Part shown: positions 26,574 to 35,316 of the stretch, in pieces | Position numbering within the stretch: the stretch's first letter is position 1 | Layout of the letters: every line of letters begins with the position of its first letter | NCBI RefSeq assembly: GCF_011516645.4 | Contig: NZ_CP088285.1 | Coordinates: 9,690,501 to 9,754,500, forward strand | Reading direction: 5' to 3' | Origin: Bradyrhizobium septentrionale | Lineage (GTDB): Bacteria; Pseudomonadota; Alphaproteobacteria; Rhizobiales; Xanthobacteraceae | Length of the DNA: 64,000 nt | Notes under the pieces: generated by a model | What the model was told of the DNA's origin: nothing | The model's input: only the letters and a program-made list of their open reading frames with translations | The model's database searches: none | Translations under genes and position numbers: made by a program

Positions 26574-27000
26574 CGCAACGCCCCAGCGCTTCAATCACCG
26601 CCGACAGCAACTGCGCGTCGCCGCCTTCCAGCGAAAGCGTCACGCCGTTGGGCATCGATGCCGTCAGCCGCCCTGCACAGGATCGCTCCGTCGCGCAAAC
26701 CGCAATCGCGCCAGCAGATCGAGTTGGCGACGGCGACGGCGCGCGAACCGGAATAAAGGCTGGCGCAATCGGCGCCCGCGCCTCCGGCTGGCCATCCCCG
26801 TTCTGAAGTTGTCGCTTGGCCACCCACTTGCGCAGCAGGTTCGCGTTCACGCCGTGTTGCAGCGCAAGCCCCGCCAGCGACACGCCAGACTGCAGACAGG
26901 CCTCGACCAGCCGCTGTTTGCTGGCCGGATCATAGCGACGCCGGCCATTGCGCAACACGCCGACCGTCTCAAGTCTCAAAGGTTCTTCTGGAGTGATCAT
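26554..27000 (-). CDS. tnpA: IS66 TnpA, helix-turn-helix protein
   Basis: A 148-residue protein. The transposase_8-type helix-turn-helix occupies residues 15-65: RRRYDPASKQRLVEACLQSGVSLAGLALQHGVNANLLRKWV. A Pro/Ala-rich linker and a C-terminal segment follow. It is the first gene of the element and probably binds its ends. Confidence 0.9.
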   Translation of the reverse strand: MITPEEPLRLETVGVLRNGRRRYDPASKQRLVEACLQSGVSLAGLALQHGVNANLLRKWVAKRQLQNGDGQPEARAPIAPAFIPVRAPSPSPTRSAGAIAVCATERSCAGRLTASMPNGVTLSLEGGDAQLLSAVIEALGRCDVPTGV

Positions 27001-27079
27001 CGATCGTGTCCACCTCGCTCATGGTGGACACCTCATCCCATCCCCGCGCTCAACTGCATAGGTGCGTAGAAAGGAGCGC

Positions 27080-28801
27080 TTACAGTGTATTGGTGTCGAA
27101 TATGTCCTTGCCACCGAGCACCGTCCGCAAGACTAGGGTCTTCGGAAGGTCGCCGACGTTGCAAGTCTGGGGATTGCGATCGACGATAGCCAAATCCGCC
27201 TTGTAGCCCGGCTTCAACGCCCCGATCCCCTCCCATTGCATTAATTTGGCATTGTTGACCGTCCAACCATCCAGGGCCTGCTGCCGGTTGATGGAGTATC
27301 CGGGACCGTCATGTCGGCGTCCGGCACCGGCAAACTCGCGTGTCTCGGCAAGCGCCATATGCTCGAACGAACTGGCAGGCCCCCAATCCGAGCCAAGTCC
27401 AACGTTGGCACCCGAGTCGAACATTTTGCCGATTGGGACGAGGTACTTGAGGGCTTCCTCACCCAGACGTTCCTGATACATGGCGCCCTTGCCCCAACAA
27501 AAGCTGACCGTGCTGGTGAGGTGAAATTTCAGCTCGGCGTATCGTTTGATGGGCTCGTCCTCAATGAAGATGCTGTGCTGGATCACCCACTCCCGCGTCC
27601 GCACGTCCCATTGATCAAGGAATGGCTCGAGAAGAGCGAGGAACTCTCGATGCTCCGGTCGGCTACAATTCAGCATGTTCAAGCGAACATTGTTCTTGAG
27701 GCAGTATTCAATGGTATCGCGTATCATCGCTTGCGTAAGGAACGCGTGCCCCTTCGTGGGGCGACCACAAGGGTCTTTGTACTCGCCGTCGGTTCGCAGG
27801 ATACCAGGCCAGCCAGGCCCGGATGGACACAATGAAAGTCCGTTGACACGATATAGCGGATCGCTGGTTTGAATGAGGCTTGCCGCGAGCCCGCAATTCG
27901 CGCGAACGCTCGCTTCGGTGATTCCCATACCGAAGTCGAAGGCGTGTTGGGCACCTTCCAAGGTGGCCAGTACGCGCATGCGCAGGTTGTTCGCGTCGCG
28001 AACACGTTGATACGCAGCGATGTGGGCTGCATCCATCGCGTGCCCCTCGTAAGCCGCCGTCACGCCTCGGCCGGCGGCCGTCAGTTGCCCCGCAAGAGCG
28101 CCTCGGTACCAGAGGTCGTCGGTTGGACGAAACACCTGCGCCGCCACGTGCCCTAGCCAAAAAGGACTGCTGTTATAGTAGTTCGTCACGCCCCCGGTGA
28201 AAATGCCGGTAAGCTCACCATCTGCATTCTTCTCGATCGTCACGTTATCGACTTGGTCGGGCAGATCGCGCCCAATGCCGAGTAGTTGCAGCGCCCTGGA
28301 GTTCATCGCACAGACGTTTGGCGTTACCGGTGCATAGGCCTGTATCCAGACCGGATGGTCTGGGGCGACCGCATCCAGCTCCCAGCGGTTCGGCAGCCGC
28401 CCCTCGGGAAGATCGCGCCATGACCTGCGAATGAAATAATGCGGTTCGCCGACCGGAGTTGTCAGGATCCACTCGCCCCGCGGTATCACCGCCGCTCCCT
28501 CGCGTATGCGGGCGAAGATGTCGGCGTGGTTTCGCGCATCATAGAGTTTGATGCAGGGCACGTCGAAACTGCCGAAATGAAGGAAGTGCGGATGATTGTC
28601 GATCAGCCCCGGAAGCACGCAGGCGCCTTCTATGTCGATTTGCCGGGCCGAGGATCCTGCAAGGGAACGCATGTCGTCTAGCGCACCCGTCGCAAGTATC
28701 ATGTCTCCTTCAAGGACGATCGCCTCGTGAGTTTCCCGCCGCTCATTCTGACTCAGCACAGGGCCGCCGTGTATAAGCGTACGCAAAGCTGGCATGGTCA
28801 T
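27080..28801 (-). CDS. YtcJ-type amidohydrolase, C-terminus cut by IS66
   Basis: A 573-residue metal-dependent amidohydrolase of the COG1574/YtcJ family. The metal-binding start is CVLPGLIDNHPHFLHFG, followed by long TIM-barrel segments and the GLGSDWGPASSFEHMALAET strand near the end, which carries the last catalytic Asp. Substrates in this family are amides or cyclic amides. The stop codon is made by the IS66 end (CTG TAA). The original gene ran 38 codons further, into a His/Cys-rich tail. The catalytic barrel is complete, so the shortened protein may still fold. It lies 113 bases downstream of an amidase gene, which suggests a joint role. Confidence 0.86.
   Translation of the reverse strand: MTMPALRTLIHGGPVLSQNERRETHEAIVLEGDMILATGALDDMRSLAGSSARQIDIEGACVLPGLIDNHPHFLHFGSFDVPCIKLYDARNHADIFARIREGAAVIPRGEWILTTPVGEPHYFIRRSWRDLPEGRLPNRWELDAVAPDHPVWIQAYAPVTPNVCAMNSRALQLLGIGRDLPDQVDNVTIEKNADGELTGIFTGGVTNYYNSSPFWLGHVAAQVFRPTDDLWYRGALAGQLTAAGRGVTAAYEGHAMDAAHIAAYQRVRDANNLRMRVLATLEGAQHAFDFGMGITEASVRANCGLAASLIQTSDPLYRVNGLSLCPSGPGWPGILRTDGEYKDPCGRPTKGHAFLTQAMIRDTIEYCLKNNVRLNMLNCSRPEHREFLALLEPFLDQWDVRTREWVIQHSIFIEDEPIKRYAELKFHLTSTVSFCWGKGAMYQERLGEEALKYLVPIGKMFDSGANVGLGSDWGPASSFEHMALAETREFAGAGRRHDGPGYSINRQQALDGWTVNNAKLMQWEGIGALKPGYKADLAIVDRNPQTCNVGDLPKTLVLRTVLGGKDIFDTNTL
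27084..27091. repeat. Target-site duplication AGTGTATT, right copy
   Basis: Partner of the 8 bases at 24372-24379. It lies inside the last codons of the amidohydrolase. Confidence 0.93.
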
Positions 28802-28914
28802 GCCATTGTCTCCTAGGTCTGGATCTCACACTTCAAACGCGCAGCATCGTCCGTCGTGGCTGCCCGCGGCGCCAGGCGTTGACGGTCTCGACTATTTGCT
28901 CGCGGCGCGATAAC

Positions 28915-30420
28915 TCACAGGCAGGCTGGTGGTGGCACGAAGCCACCCAGCTCGCGTTCGACAAGCTGAGCAAATCGGAGCGGCGTGCGGTCCTCGAGGA
29001 ACGGCCCAATCAACTGCACGCCCATCGGCATCTTGTCTACGAACCGCCCGGTGGGTACCGCTGTCGCCGGCAGGTTGGCGCAGACCGCAAGCGACGGCCA
29101 CTGGAGACCGTCGAAATACGGGCGCGGCTGACCGTCAACGATCATGCTGCGAGCTTCGCACATTGTGACTGGATCGGCCGCGCTGCCGTCGCCGCGATGA
29201 TCGTGTGCGTATGCGACTGTCGGCATCACTGGACAGATCAAGAGGTCATAGCGCGTGAAGAAATCCCGCCAGATGCGAAAGAGCCGCTCGCGCTGCTCGA
29301 CTACTTCGAAGTATTCTACATGGCGCCTTGTCACCGCGCGCGCCGCCCGAGCGGGATAACTGGTGGGCGGTCGCTTTGCGGCCGACTCGACGAGCTGCTG
29401 CGCCACCTCAGGAGGCAGGCCGCTGGCCATTACCGAGAACAGCGTCGCGATGTAGGTTTCGTAGGCTGCCTGCCAATCGATGTTCGGGCGCGCCTTCTCG
29501 TCCACAGTTACGCCAAGACGACGCAGGTCGTCCGCGTAGACGTGCATGACTTCCAGGCAACGCGAATCGACGGCATAAGTGCTGGCGTCGGCCCACAGCG
29601 CGACGCGGAAGTCCTTCAGTCGCTCATGACGGCTCGGCGGAATCTTCACGCTCCACGCCGGTCGGCTCAGTTCCGCAGGTGCGGCGAGCACATCCATTGC
29701 GAGTTCCAGATCCTCAGCGCTCCGAGCCAATGGGCCGCACACGCCCAACTCGTAGGTCGTGTACTGGCCCGGCATCGGCGGAATGTGCCCTCGTCCAGGC
29801 ACCACGCCGTAGCTGGGCTTGTGACCGTAGATGCCACAGAAGTGCGCCGGGGTGCGGATCGATCCCCCAATGTCGCTGCCCAGCTCCAGCGGCGCAAAAC
29901 CCGCAGCTATGGCCCCTGCCGAACCGCCTGACGAGCCGCCGGGCGTTCGCCCTACATCCCAGGGATTGTTCGAGGTTCCGTAGAGCGGATTGTAAGATTG
30001 CCAATCGAAGGCGCCCGCGGGCAGATTGGTCTTGCCGAAGATGATGGCGCCTGCCGCCTTGAGTCGCGCCACTGCGTCCGCATCCTGCTGTGGCCAATGG
30101 TCCGCGAGGAACGGAAAACCGCAGGTCGCGGGCATACCCGTGACTTCATAGGTGTCCTTGATGGTCATCGGAAGCCCATGCAGCACACCCCGCTCCGACG
30201 GCGCCGCGTTGTCCGCCCGACGGGCGGCTGCCAATGCGCCCTCGACGTCACGCGCAACGACTAAGTTCAGTGCGGGATTGTGCCTATCGACCTGCTCAAG
30301 GTGCAGGTTCAGCAATTCCACCGCGCCGATGCGGCGCTCGCGGAGCGAAGTGAGCAGCTGCGTCGCGGGATGGAAGTACTGCGGAAGCAGTGTGGAAGCC
30401 TTTGTCTCGGTTTTTGACAT
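28915..30420 (-). CDS. Amidase signature family enzyme
   Basis: A 501-residue amidase. The Ser-cisSer-Lys triad is visible: Lys in GLPMTIKDTYEVTG, the glycine-serine stretch GRTPGGSSGGSAGAIAAG, and the nucleophile Ser in LGSDIGGSIRTPAHFCG. Enzymes of this family hydrolyse C-N bonds of linear amides in the cytoplasm. I start at MSKTETKAS, where homologues begin; 26 residues upstream are not family-like. With the YtcJ-type amidohydrolase downstream it may form a small pathway for an amide or cyclic imide (inference). Confidence 0.88.
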   Translation of the reverse strand: MSKTETKASTLLPQYFHPATQLLTSLRERRIGAVELLNLHLEQVDRHNPALNLVVARDVEGALAAARRADNAAPSERGVLHGLPMTIKDTYEVTGMPATCGFPFLADHWPQQDADAVARLKAAGAIIFGKTNLPAGAFDWQSYNPLYGTSNNPWDVGRTPGGSSGGSAGAIAAGFAPLELGSDIGGSIRTPAHFCGIYGHKPSYGVVPGRGHIPPMPGQYTTYELGVCGPLARSAEDLELAMDVLAAPAELSRPAWSVKIPPSRHERLKDFRVALWADASTYAVDSRCLEVMHVYADDLRRLGVTVDEKARPNIDWQAAYETYIATLFSVMASGLPPEVAQQLVESAAKRPPTSYPARAARAVTRRHVEYFEVVEQRERLFRIWRDFFTRYDLLICPVMPTVAYAHDHRGDGSAADPVTMCEARSMIVDGQPRPYFDGLQWPSLAVCANLPATAVPTGRFVDKMPMGVQLIGPFLEDRTPLRFAQLVERELGGFVPPPACL

Positions 30421-30878
30421 GAGCGTATCCTCTGTCCAGGTCAATATGGGAGGCGTCTTGCTGGGACGGAGGATCGACAGGAACTCCCTGCCTGTCATCT
30501 ACCAAACAGGGGATATCGGCTTCGTCTGCCGCGAGCACTCGAACGCTACCGCCGGAGCGCCAACCCCGCTCGCAGTGATTGGTCGCAAATCTCTCGTCCC
30601 TGAGGGCACGCCCTCTGCGGTGGGTGTTCGGCAGGTGGCTGACCCGAAAGGCAACCCAGCGTGGTTTTCCGCAAGCTGCCGCATGTTAGGTTGGGAACGT
30701 CCAGTCTGCTGCGCGAAGAGCGAAGCGACACTGGAAATTCCGGAAGAAAGCCCGTTCGTAGCCGTCGAGGATCGCCACAGTCCGCATTCGCCCCGCCGAC
30801 CATGACGACGATGCACAGGTCCGGTAGTCGAAAAACGCAGCGCTGGTCGGGACCATCAAGACGGTTTCTGTGGGTAAG
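30421..30878. other. Intergenic stretch between amidase and TetR
   Basis: Roughly 460 bases without a supported gene. It must hold the amidase promoter (minus strand) and, at its right edge, the promoter of the TetR gene. I find no terminator or repeat that I can name. Confidence 0.45.
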
Positions 30879-30893
30879 TCAGGGACGTCCTGA
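30879..30893. promoter_or_regulatory. Candidate TetR operator (TCAGG-GACGT-CCTGA)
   Basis: Inverted repeat with perfect 5-bp arms, 35 bases before the TetR start codon. It has no sequence in common with the palindromes bound to the paralogous TetR near 43.5 kb. Confidence 0.38.
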
Positions 30894-30927
30894 TTGCGAG
30901 ATGAAGCCCCGCTGGTAGAGATTCGGC

Positions 30928-31608
30928 ATGAAACACGAACGATCGAACAACCCAAAGAAGCCTGTCTTCACGAGAAGACCTGCGCCTGGCGCACGAGCGC
31001 GGACTGACGAACAAAAGACGGATGTCAGAGATAATCTAATCGCGGTAGGACGGCACTTATTCGCTGTCGAAGATCCGTCGACCGTTTCATTGCGAAAGAT
31101 TGCAGCAAAGACCGGGTACTCGCCAGGCACGGTTTATAAGTATTTCAGAGATCAACACGAGCTGTTTATCGCGATTCGCGAGCAGGACATGTCTCGCGTC
31201 GTGGATAATCTGGAAAAGATAGCGAAGCGCATTGCGGACCCCAAAGAGCGGTTGCGGTCGGTCTTTCTTGCAGCTATCCGGCACTGGTTGAAACGCCCCG
31301 AGGAGTTCAGAGTCCTGTTTTCAATTCGTCCCGAACAATCCAGCAAGGCCGGCCGCCAGCCGTTCGGACGGTCGCCTGTCGTGCTCAGATCCTATTCGCT
31401 TTATCGGCAGTTGGTGGACGACCTGTTCGCTCCTTACGCCACGCCGCCGTGCCCACCTCGGGTAGCGACCGATACCCTAATCGCGGCGACTCACGGCATT
31501 ATCGCTTTCACCTTGCACACCCACACTCTCGAATGGTCTAGCCCGATCAGGATGGCGGAAGAGGCCCTCGATGCCCTCCTTTCCACGTGGATCCGCAACG
31601 AACGCTAA
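30928..31608 (+). CDS. TetR/AcrR regulator, paralogue of the one at 43.6 kb
   Basis: A 226-residue TetR protein. The helix-turn-helix is at about residues 50-85 (VSLRKIAAKTGYSPGTVYKYFRDQHELFIAI), after a basic N-terminal tail. The ligand domain holds PFGRSPVVLRSYSLYRQLVDDL, which recurs almost unchanged in the TetR gene at the far end of the operon (PFGRSPIVVRSYSLYDRIVRDL), so the two are paralogues. It converges with the SCO gene at the operon's 3' end with one base between stops. It may control the amidase group, the operon or itself. Confidence 0.87.
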   Translation: MKHERSNNPKKPVFTRRPAPGARARTDEQKTDVRDNLIAVGRHLFAVEDPSTVSLRKIAAKTGYSPGTVYKYFRDQHELFIAIREQDMSRVVDNLEKIAKRIADPKERLRSVFLAAIRHWLKRPEEFRVLFSIRPEQSSKAGRQPFGRSPVVLRSYSLYRQLVDDLFAPYATPPCPPRVATDTLIAATHGIIAFTLHTHTLEWSSPIRMAEEALDALLSTWIRNER

Positions 31609-31609
31609 T

Positions 31610-32158
31610 TCATTTCGCCAATGGAGGATGCACCCGGATGTGCCTGCCGATCCGATCGACGAGTTCGTCCTCGTCGTTCGCATCCGTGAAATGCGCGATA
31701 TACTTGCCGTCAGGTCCGACCAAATAGGTGAAAGCGGTGTGGGGCATTTGATATCCGGCCACATCATCCGGATCCGCCGCGCGCCTCGCGAACACCCTAT
31801 AGAGTCCCGTGACATGCTCGATGTTGTCGCGGGAGCCGGTCAGCCCAGTGAAGTGCGGAAATTTGTCTTCCAAGAAGGCCCTCATGACCGCCGGAGTATC
31901 GCGCTCCGGATCGACTGTGACGTAGAGCGGCCGGAGCTTCGCGGCCAACGGCCCGAGCCGGTCGATCACCCGAGAGAGACGTGAGAGAGCTGCCGGGCAC
32001 ACGGCCCGGCAGTGCGTGAAACCGAAGAACAGCAACATGAATTTGCCGCGATAGCTGCGATCGGTTACGGGAATGCCGTGATGATCGATCAGATCGAAGA
32101 TACCTCCGACCTGGACGGTCTGCTGGCTGTGCGACTTTCCCCCACAACAGTCAGACAT
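31610..32158 (-). CDS. SCO1/SenC-like copper or thiol protein without a membrane anchor
   Basis: A 182-residue SCO family protein. The copper/thiol motif CRAVCP lies in FFGFTHCRAVCPAALSRLS, with the distal His in MPHTAFTYLVGPDG and VTVDPERDTP between them. SCO proteins load copper into cytochrome oxidase or act as thiol reductants, and are usually tethered by one N-terminal helix. Here there is none: the start MSDCCGGKSH is polar, with a CysCys. The gene overlaps the stop of the linalool dehydratase/isomerase homologue by 8 bases and is the last gene of the operon. A job in maturing or protecting that Cys-dependent enzyme is conceivable but unproven. Confidence 0.83.
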   Translation of the reverse strand: MSDCCGGKSHSQQTVQVGGIFDLIDHHGIPVTDRSYRGKFMLLFFGFTHCRAVCPAALSRLSRVIDRLGPLAAKLRPLYVTVDPERDTPAVMRAFLEDKFPHFTGLTGSRDNIEHVTGLYRVFARRAADPDDVAGYQMPHTAFTYLVGPDGKYIAHFTDANDEDELVDRIGRHIRVHPPLAK

Positions 32159-33767
32159 CGCCAAACCCAAGGATGAGCGTGGTCGGCTTCTCCAGCCGCA
32201 GAGCTACGGTGAGGACTTGGTCGTGCGCTGTGACGTGCACGGCATCGGCACTCGCGAGCGCTCCGTCTCGACTGGCGGAGACCGCTACGTCATCGACAAA
32301 AAGAGTCCAACTTGCGGTCGGCGCCACGGGTCCGATGTCGAGCTCAACATGTAGCAAGTGTGCGTCTCGCGGTTGGAGCGTCGCGACCAAGCATCTCTCG
32401 TTTTGATCATACGCAGCGCGCGTTACGTCGACACTGGACGTGATCCGTTGCAGGGCAGGACGGGCAAAATGCTCGCCGGCCCAAGGCTTGTTGTAGAGAG
32501 CCCAAAGCCCGTCTGGCACGTTGAGACGAGCATAGGCCAACATCGCGTTGCCGGTCAGCCTGTCCATCCGGATGAGATTGCCGTCCTCGTCGTAGGCTTG
32601 ATCGCTGCGCGGATAGTAAAGGCCGCCATCGCTCCAGGTCGGCGACATGTGTCGATCGGCATGCGCCAGCATGCCATTGAGGTCTGCGTCGCCCATCTCG
32701 GAGAGCAGCATCGCGACATAACCGAAATCCGGCATCGGCCAGGGATAGGCGCGATCCTCGATACCGTCGACCGGACGACCGCTGGCAAGGGTCTCGCGCA
32801 CCTGCGGCACCACGGAGCTCGGGTAAAGCGATACGAGGCCGTCACGGCCGTACTTCAGGACTCCCCGCAATTGATCTCGATAGATCCCATGCACGAAATC
32901 GCGGTTCCACGTATTCATCACCGCACCACCCCATGCGGTCCAACCGACGCTTTTTGGCGGCACGAAATCATCCTGCTCGACGCGCCACCAACCGTGAAAC
33001 CAGCCTTCCTCCGAGAAGATACCCTTCTTCTCCCAAGCCAGACGATAACTGCGCGTCGTTTCGTCGGCGATAGAGGTCCCCTTGCGCAAATCCGCGAAGC
33101 GAAAGCCCAACATCGGAAACTGATTGCAGACGATGAAGACGCAATTCGGCTCGCAGGCGACGCCGAGCCAACCATTCTTGACCATCTGCCAATAGATCAC
33201 CTCGTTGAGTGTACTGCGGCTGTATTCGAACTTTTCAGGCCCCATCCCCCAGAAGATCGGGTTGTGCACAAACGTCAACGCATCAGGCCGGTCATAGCCA
33301 TCGTCGTTGAACAGCATGCTGTACATGCCCACCATGGCCGATAGATGCCCGCTATACATGATGTTCTCGCGGACCACCGGATCGACCCAGCCCTTTCGCA
33401 GTTCTTTGATGTCGGGATTAACGTAGGGCCCAGACTGGCTCGTATCCTTCCAATATCCCCACACCTCGCGGCGCAACATCTTGCGGATCAGTTTGTCGAA
33501 AGTGCCGCGAAATACCGCCGGCGCCGCGGGCAGTCGATGATAATGAGCCAAGCCGATCGCATAGGCCATCTGCGCAAGCTGATAGCGGTAGGAATCGAGC
33601 CATTCCTGTCCTGGATCCGGTATACCCATCTTCGACCATTCGCCATCGGGCTGATCGGCAAGATTCTGGATATGGCGCAGATGGCCGAGTTGCAGCGGAT
33701 CGAGGAGAGGAAATCGCGAAACGTCGGGCGCCTTCCGATTGATTTTTCCTAGCTCTGAAACCGGCAT
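32151..33767 (-). CDS. Linalool dehydratase/isomerase homologue
   Basis: A 538-residue protein homologous to the Ldi of Castellaniella defragrans, which interconverts linalool, geraniol and myrcene. From my memory of that sequence, VDPVVRENIMYSGHL aligns with DPIEKENIMYKGHL, and CEPNCVFIVCN with CEPDNYFVQCN. The catalytic Asp, Tyr, His and two Cys map to D38, Y62, H141, C205 and C214. The reference Tyr44 aligns with Trp44, and the structural disulfide Cys near position 48 is missing. Two further differences are the lack of a signal peptide (Ldi is periplasmic) and a C-terminal beta-rich extension of about 100 residues. The substrate is probably a tertiary or allylic alcohol, not necessarily linalool. 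GAAGGAG precedes the ATG. Confidence 0.82.
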   Translation of the reverse strand: MPVSELGKINRKAPDVSRFPLLDPLQLGHLRHIQNLADQPDGEWSKMGIPDPGQEWLDSYRYQLAQMAYAIGLAHYHRLPAAPAVFRGTFDKLIRKMLRREVWGYWKDTSQSGPYVNPDIKELRKGWVDPVVRENIMYSGHLSAMVGMYSMLFNDDGYDRPDALTFVHNPIFWGMGPEKFEYSRSTLNEVIYWQMVKNGWLGVACEPNCVFIVCNQFPMLGFRFADLRKGTSIADETTRSYRLAWEKKGIFSEEGWFHGWWRVEQDDFVPPKSVGWTAWGGAVMNTWNRDFVHGIYRDQLRGVLKYGRDGLVSLYPSSVVPQVRETLASGRPVDGIEDRAYPWPMPDFGYVAMLLSEMGDADLNGMLAHADRHMSPTWSDGGLYYPRSDQAYDEDGNLIRMDRLTGNAMLAYARLNVPDGLWALYNKPWAGEHFARPALQRITSSVDVTRAAYDQNERCLVATLQPRDAHLLHVELDIGPVAPTASWTLFVDDVAVSASRDGALASADAVHVTAHDQVLTVALRLEKPTTLILGFGDV

Positions 33768-33786
33768 GTTGTCGCTCCTTCGGTTC

Positions 33787-34239
33787 CTAAATGTGGTCGA
33801 GATCGCGGAATGGAGCCTGCTCTCCCTCTGGCATCAGGCTTCGGTCGTAATATTCCGAACACCGGGTTATTTTGCCGTCCTCTGCTACGGCTAATACCGC
33901 GCACAGACGAGCACGATAGGCCTTGCCTGTGGCAATCACCTTGCCTCCGCCGAGGCTTTCCCCGTCGAAGGTCCCCTCTCCGATCGCTTGAACCACCACG
34001 ACGGAATCGCCGGCGATGAATCTCTCTGGAGCCACTCGAAAGCCGGAAATGGCCCGGTGCCAAAGCTGATGATGAAGTCTCATGAAATCGCGGCCGCGAC
34101 GCAACGCGCCGAAGGCCGCGTCCAGGTATTCACCATCTTCTCTGAACAGGTGCGCGAACTCATCGGCATTCGACTTGTTCCATCCGTCGACCCAAGACCG
34201 GCCGATATTCTCCAGTGTCTGTTTGTCCAATTTGGTCAC
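33787..34239 (-). CDS. SnoaL/NTF2-like protein
   Basis: A 150-residue NTF2-fold protein of the SnoaL-like type: WVDGWNKSNADEFAHLFREDGEYLDAAFGALRRGRDFMRLHHQLW, then EYYDRSLMPEG at the end. Members are small cone-shaped hydrolases, isomerases or dehydratases, or ligand-binding proteins. A paralogue lies at 44.4 kb with the same GRDFVRLHHKKWH and CTEYYDRSIMPDG. It sits 20 bases upstream of the Ldi homologue in the same operon, so a role in the same substrate's turnover is likely. The catalytic residue cannot be assigned. Confidence 0.78.
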   Translation of the reverse strand: MTKLDKQTLENIGRSWVDGWNKSNADEFAHLFREDGEYLDAAFGALRRGRDFMRLHHQLWHRAISGFRVAPERFIAGDSVVVVQAIGEGTFDGESLGGGKVIATGKAYRARLCAVLAVAEDGKITRCSEYYDRSLMPEGEQAPFRDLDHI

Positions 34240-34356
34240 GCTATGCTTCCTCCTTAGTCGTCATCATTGGTGCCTGGAGGACGATTAGAGGTCATCGGAC
34301 CTTCGGTCGCCCGGTTTGGATCGTCTTTGCCTATCGAAAAGATAAAGATTGTTCTC

Positions 34357-35262
34357 CTATGACAGCGAATCGAGAAAGCGCAGCAGAGCTTCGTTTACTT
34401 CCACGGGAGCTTCCTGCTGCACCCAATGACCTGCACTTTCTATGAGTACCGTTCCCCGCCAATCAATGAGATTGGACGGCAATCGTTGGGTGCTTTGATC
34501 GCTCCATTGCACGACCGCATCGCGCTTCCCGCCGATGAACAGGGCCGGCACCGAAATCTTGGCTGCGTCGAACGGAGCGAGAAGCTCCACGTTTCGGTCG
34601 ACGTTCCGATACCAGCTCAGACCGCCCCGAAAGCCGCTTCGACGATAGGATTTCGAATAGATCTCCAGGTCCTCCTCGGACAGCCAGGCCGGAAGCTCGT
34701 GCGGTTCGGCAAGGCTTTCCACGAAGGTGCATCCTTGGGGCACTAACGTATTCCAGCGCTCGGGCTCCGGCGGATCGCCGGAAAGCGTGTAGAACATCCG
34801 CCTTAGCGTCAGCTTGGTGTCTTTTGCCAGTTCTGCGGGAACGTCCGGCTGTTGGAAATACAACATATAGAACCCGTCATTGCCTCGGGCTCGCATGACC
34901 TGAAGAAGGCTCGTTGAAGAGCGCGGCGTGTACGGGACACTCAATCCGGCGACACCGCGAACGCGATCCGGCCGCATCAAGGCAGTATTCCAAGCGACCG
35001 GCGCCCCCCAATCGTGACCAATCACGACAGCGTTCGGGAGTTCTAGCCCGTCCAACACGCCGACCACGTCGCCGACCAGATGCAACATTGTGTAGTCATC
35101 GATGCGCTCGGGGGCCGACGTTTCACCGAAACCGCGCATGTCCATCGCGATGACCCGGTAGCCGGCTTCAACAAGCGCAGGGATCTGATGTCGCCAGGAG
35201 TACCAGGTCTCGGGAAACCCGTGACAGAGAATGACCGCGGGGCCGCGGCCGGCCTCGGCCAC
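34357..35262 (-). CDS. Alpha/beta hydrolase, epoxide-hydrolase-like, probable 5' frameshift
   Basis: A 301-residue alpha/beta hydrolase as read from a GTG. It has the HGFPETWYSWRHQ oxyanion loop, the nucleophile Asp in VIGHDWGAPVAWN and the final His in IESAGHWVQQE, the pattern of soluble epoxide hydrolases. The usual first strand is missing in this frame, but the preceding bases in another frame read VISIDHRTIKANG, the family's normal N-terminus, started by a GTG near 35304 after GATAGAGG. One base appears lost around 35262-35270. If real, the frameshift removes the first strand; if a sequencing error, the protein is about 315 residues. It follows livF. Confidence 0.78.
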   Translation of the reverse strand: MAEAGRGPAVILCHGFPETWYSWRHQIPALVEAGYRVIAMDMRGFGETSAPERIDDYTMLHLVGDVVGVLDGLELPNAVVIGHDWGAPVAWNTALMRPDRVRGVAGLSVPYTPRSSTSLLQVMRARGNDGFYMLYFQQPDVPAELAKDTKLTLRRMFYTLSGDPPEPERWNTLVPQGCTFVESLAEPHELPAWLSEEDLEIYSKSYRRSGFRGGLSWYRNVDRNVELLAPFDAAKISVPALFIGGKRDAVVQWSDQSTQRLPSNLIDWRGTVLIESAGHWVQQEAPVEVNEALLRFLDSLS

Positions 35263-35316
35263 GTTCCGTTCGCTTTGATTGTCCGATGATCGATGCTTAT
35301 CACCTGAGCCTCTATC

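Larger units (their letters stand above)
24380..27083 (-). mobile_element. Complete IS66-family element, 2704 bp
   Basis: Ends were set by the 8-bp direct repeat AGTGTATT on both sides and by terminal inverted repeats: GTAAGCGCGCATTTTACTGC at the left, and GTAAGCGCTCCTTTCTACGC reading in from the right, 14 of 20 identical. It encodes tnpA, tnpB and tnpC on the minus strand, all intact. It inserted into the 3' end of the YtcJ-type amidohydrolase. Its right terminus supplies the TAA stop that now ends that gene. Confidence 0.93.

Noticed and set aside
28879..29931. 350-codon frame antisense to the amidase
   Set aside because: Low-complexity Arg/His-rich translation typical of a GC-rich antisense frame; the amidase triad lies on the other strand.
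32358..33344. 328-codon frame antisense to the Ldi homologue
   Set aside because: No recognisable domain, and the opposite strand has clear homology and a good start.
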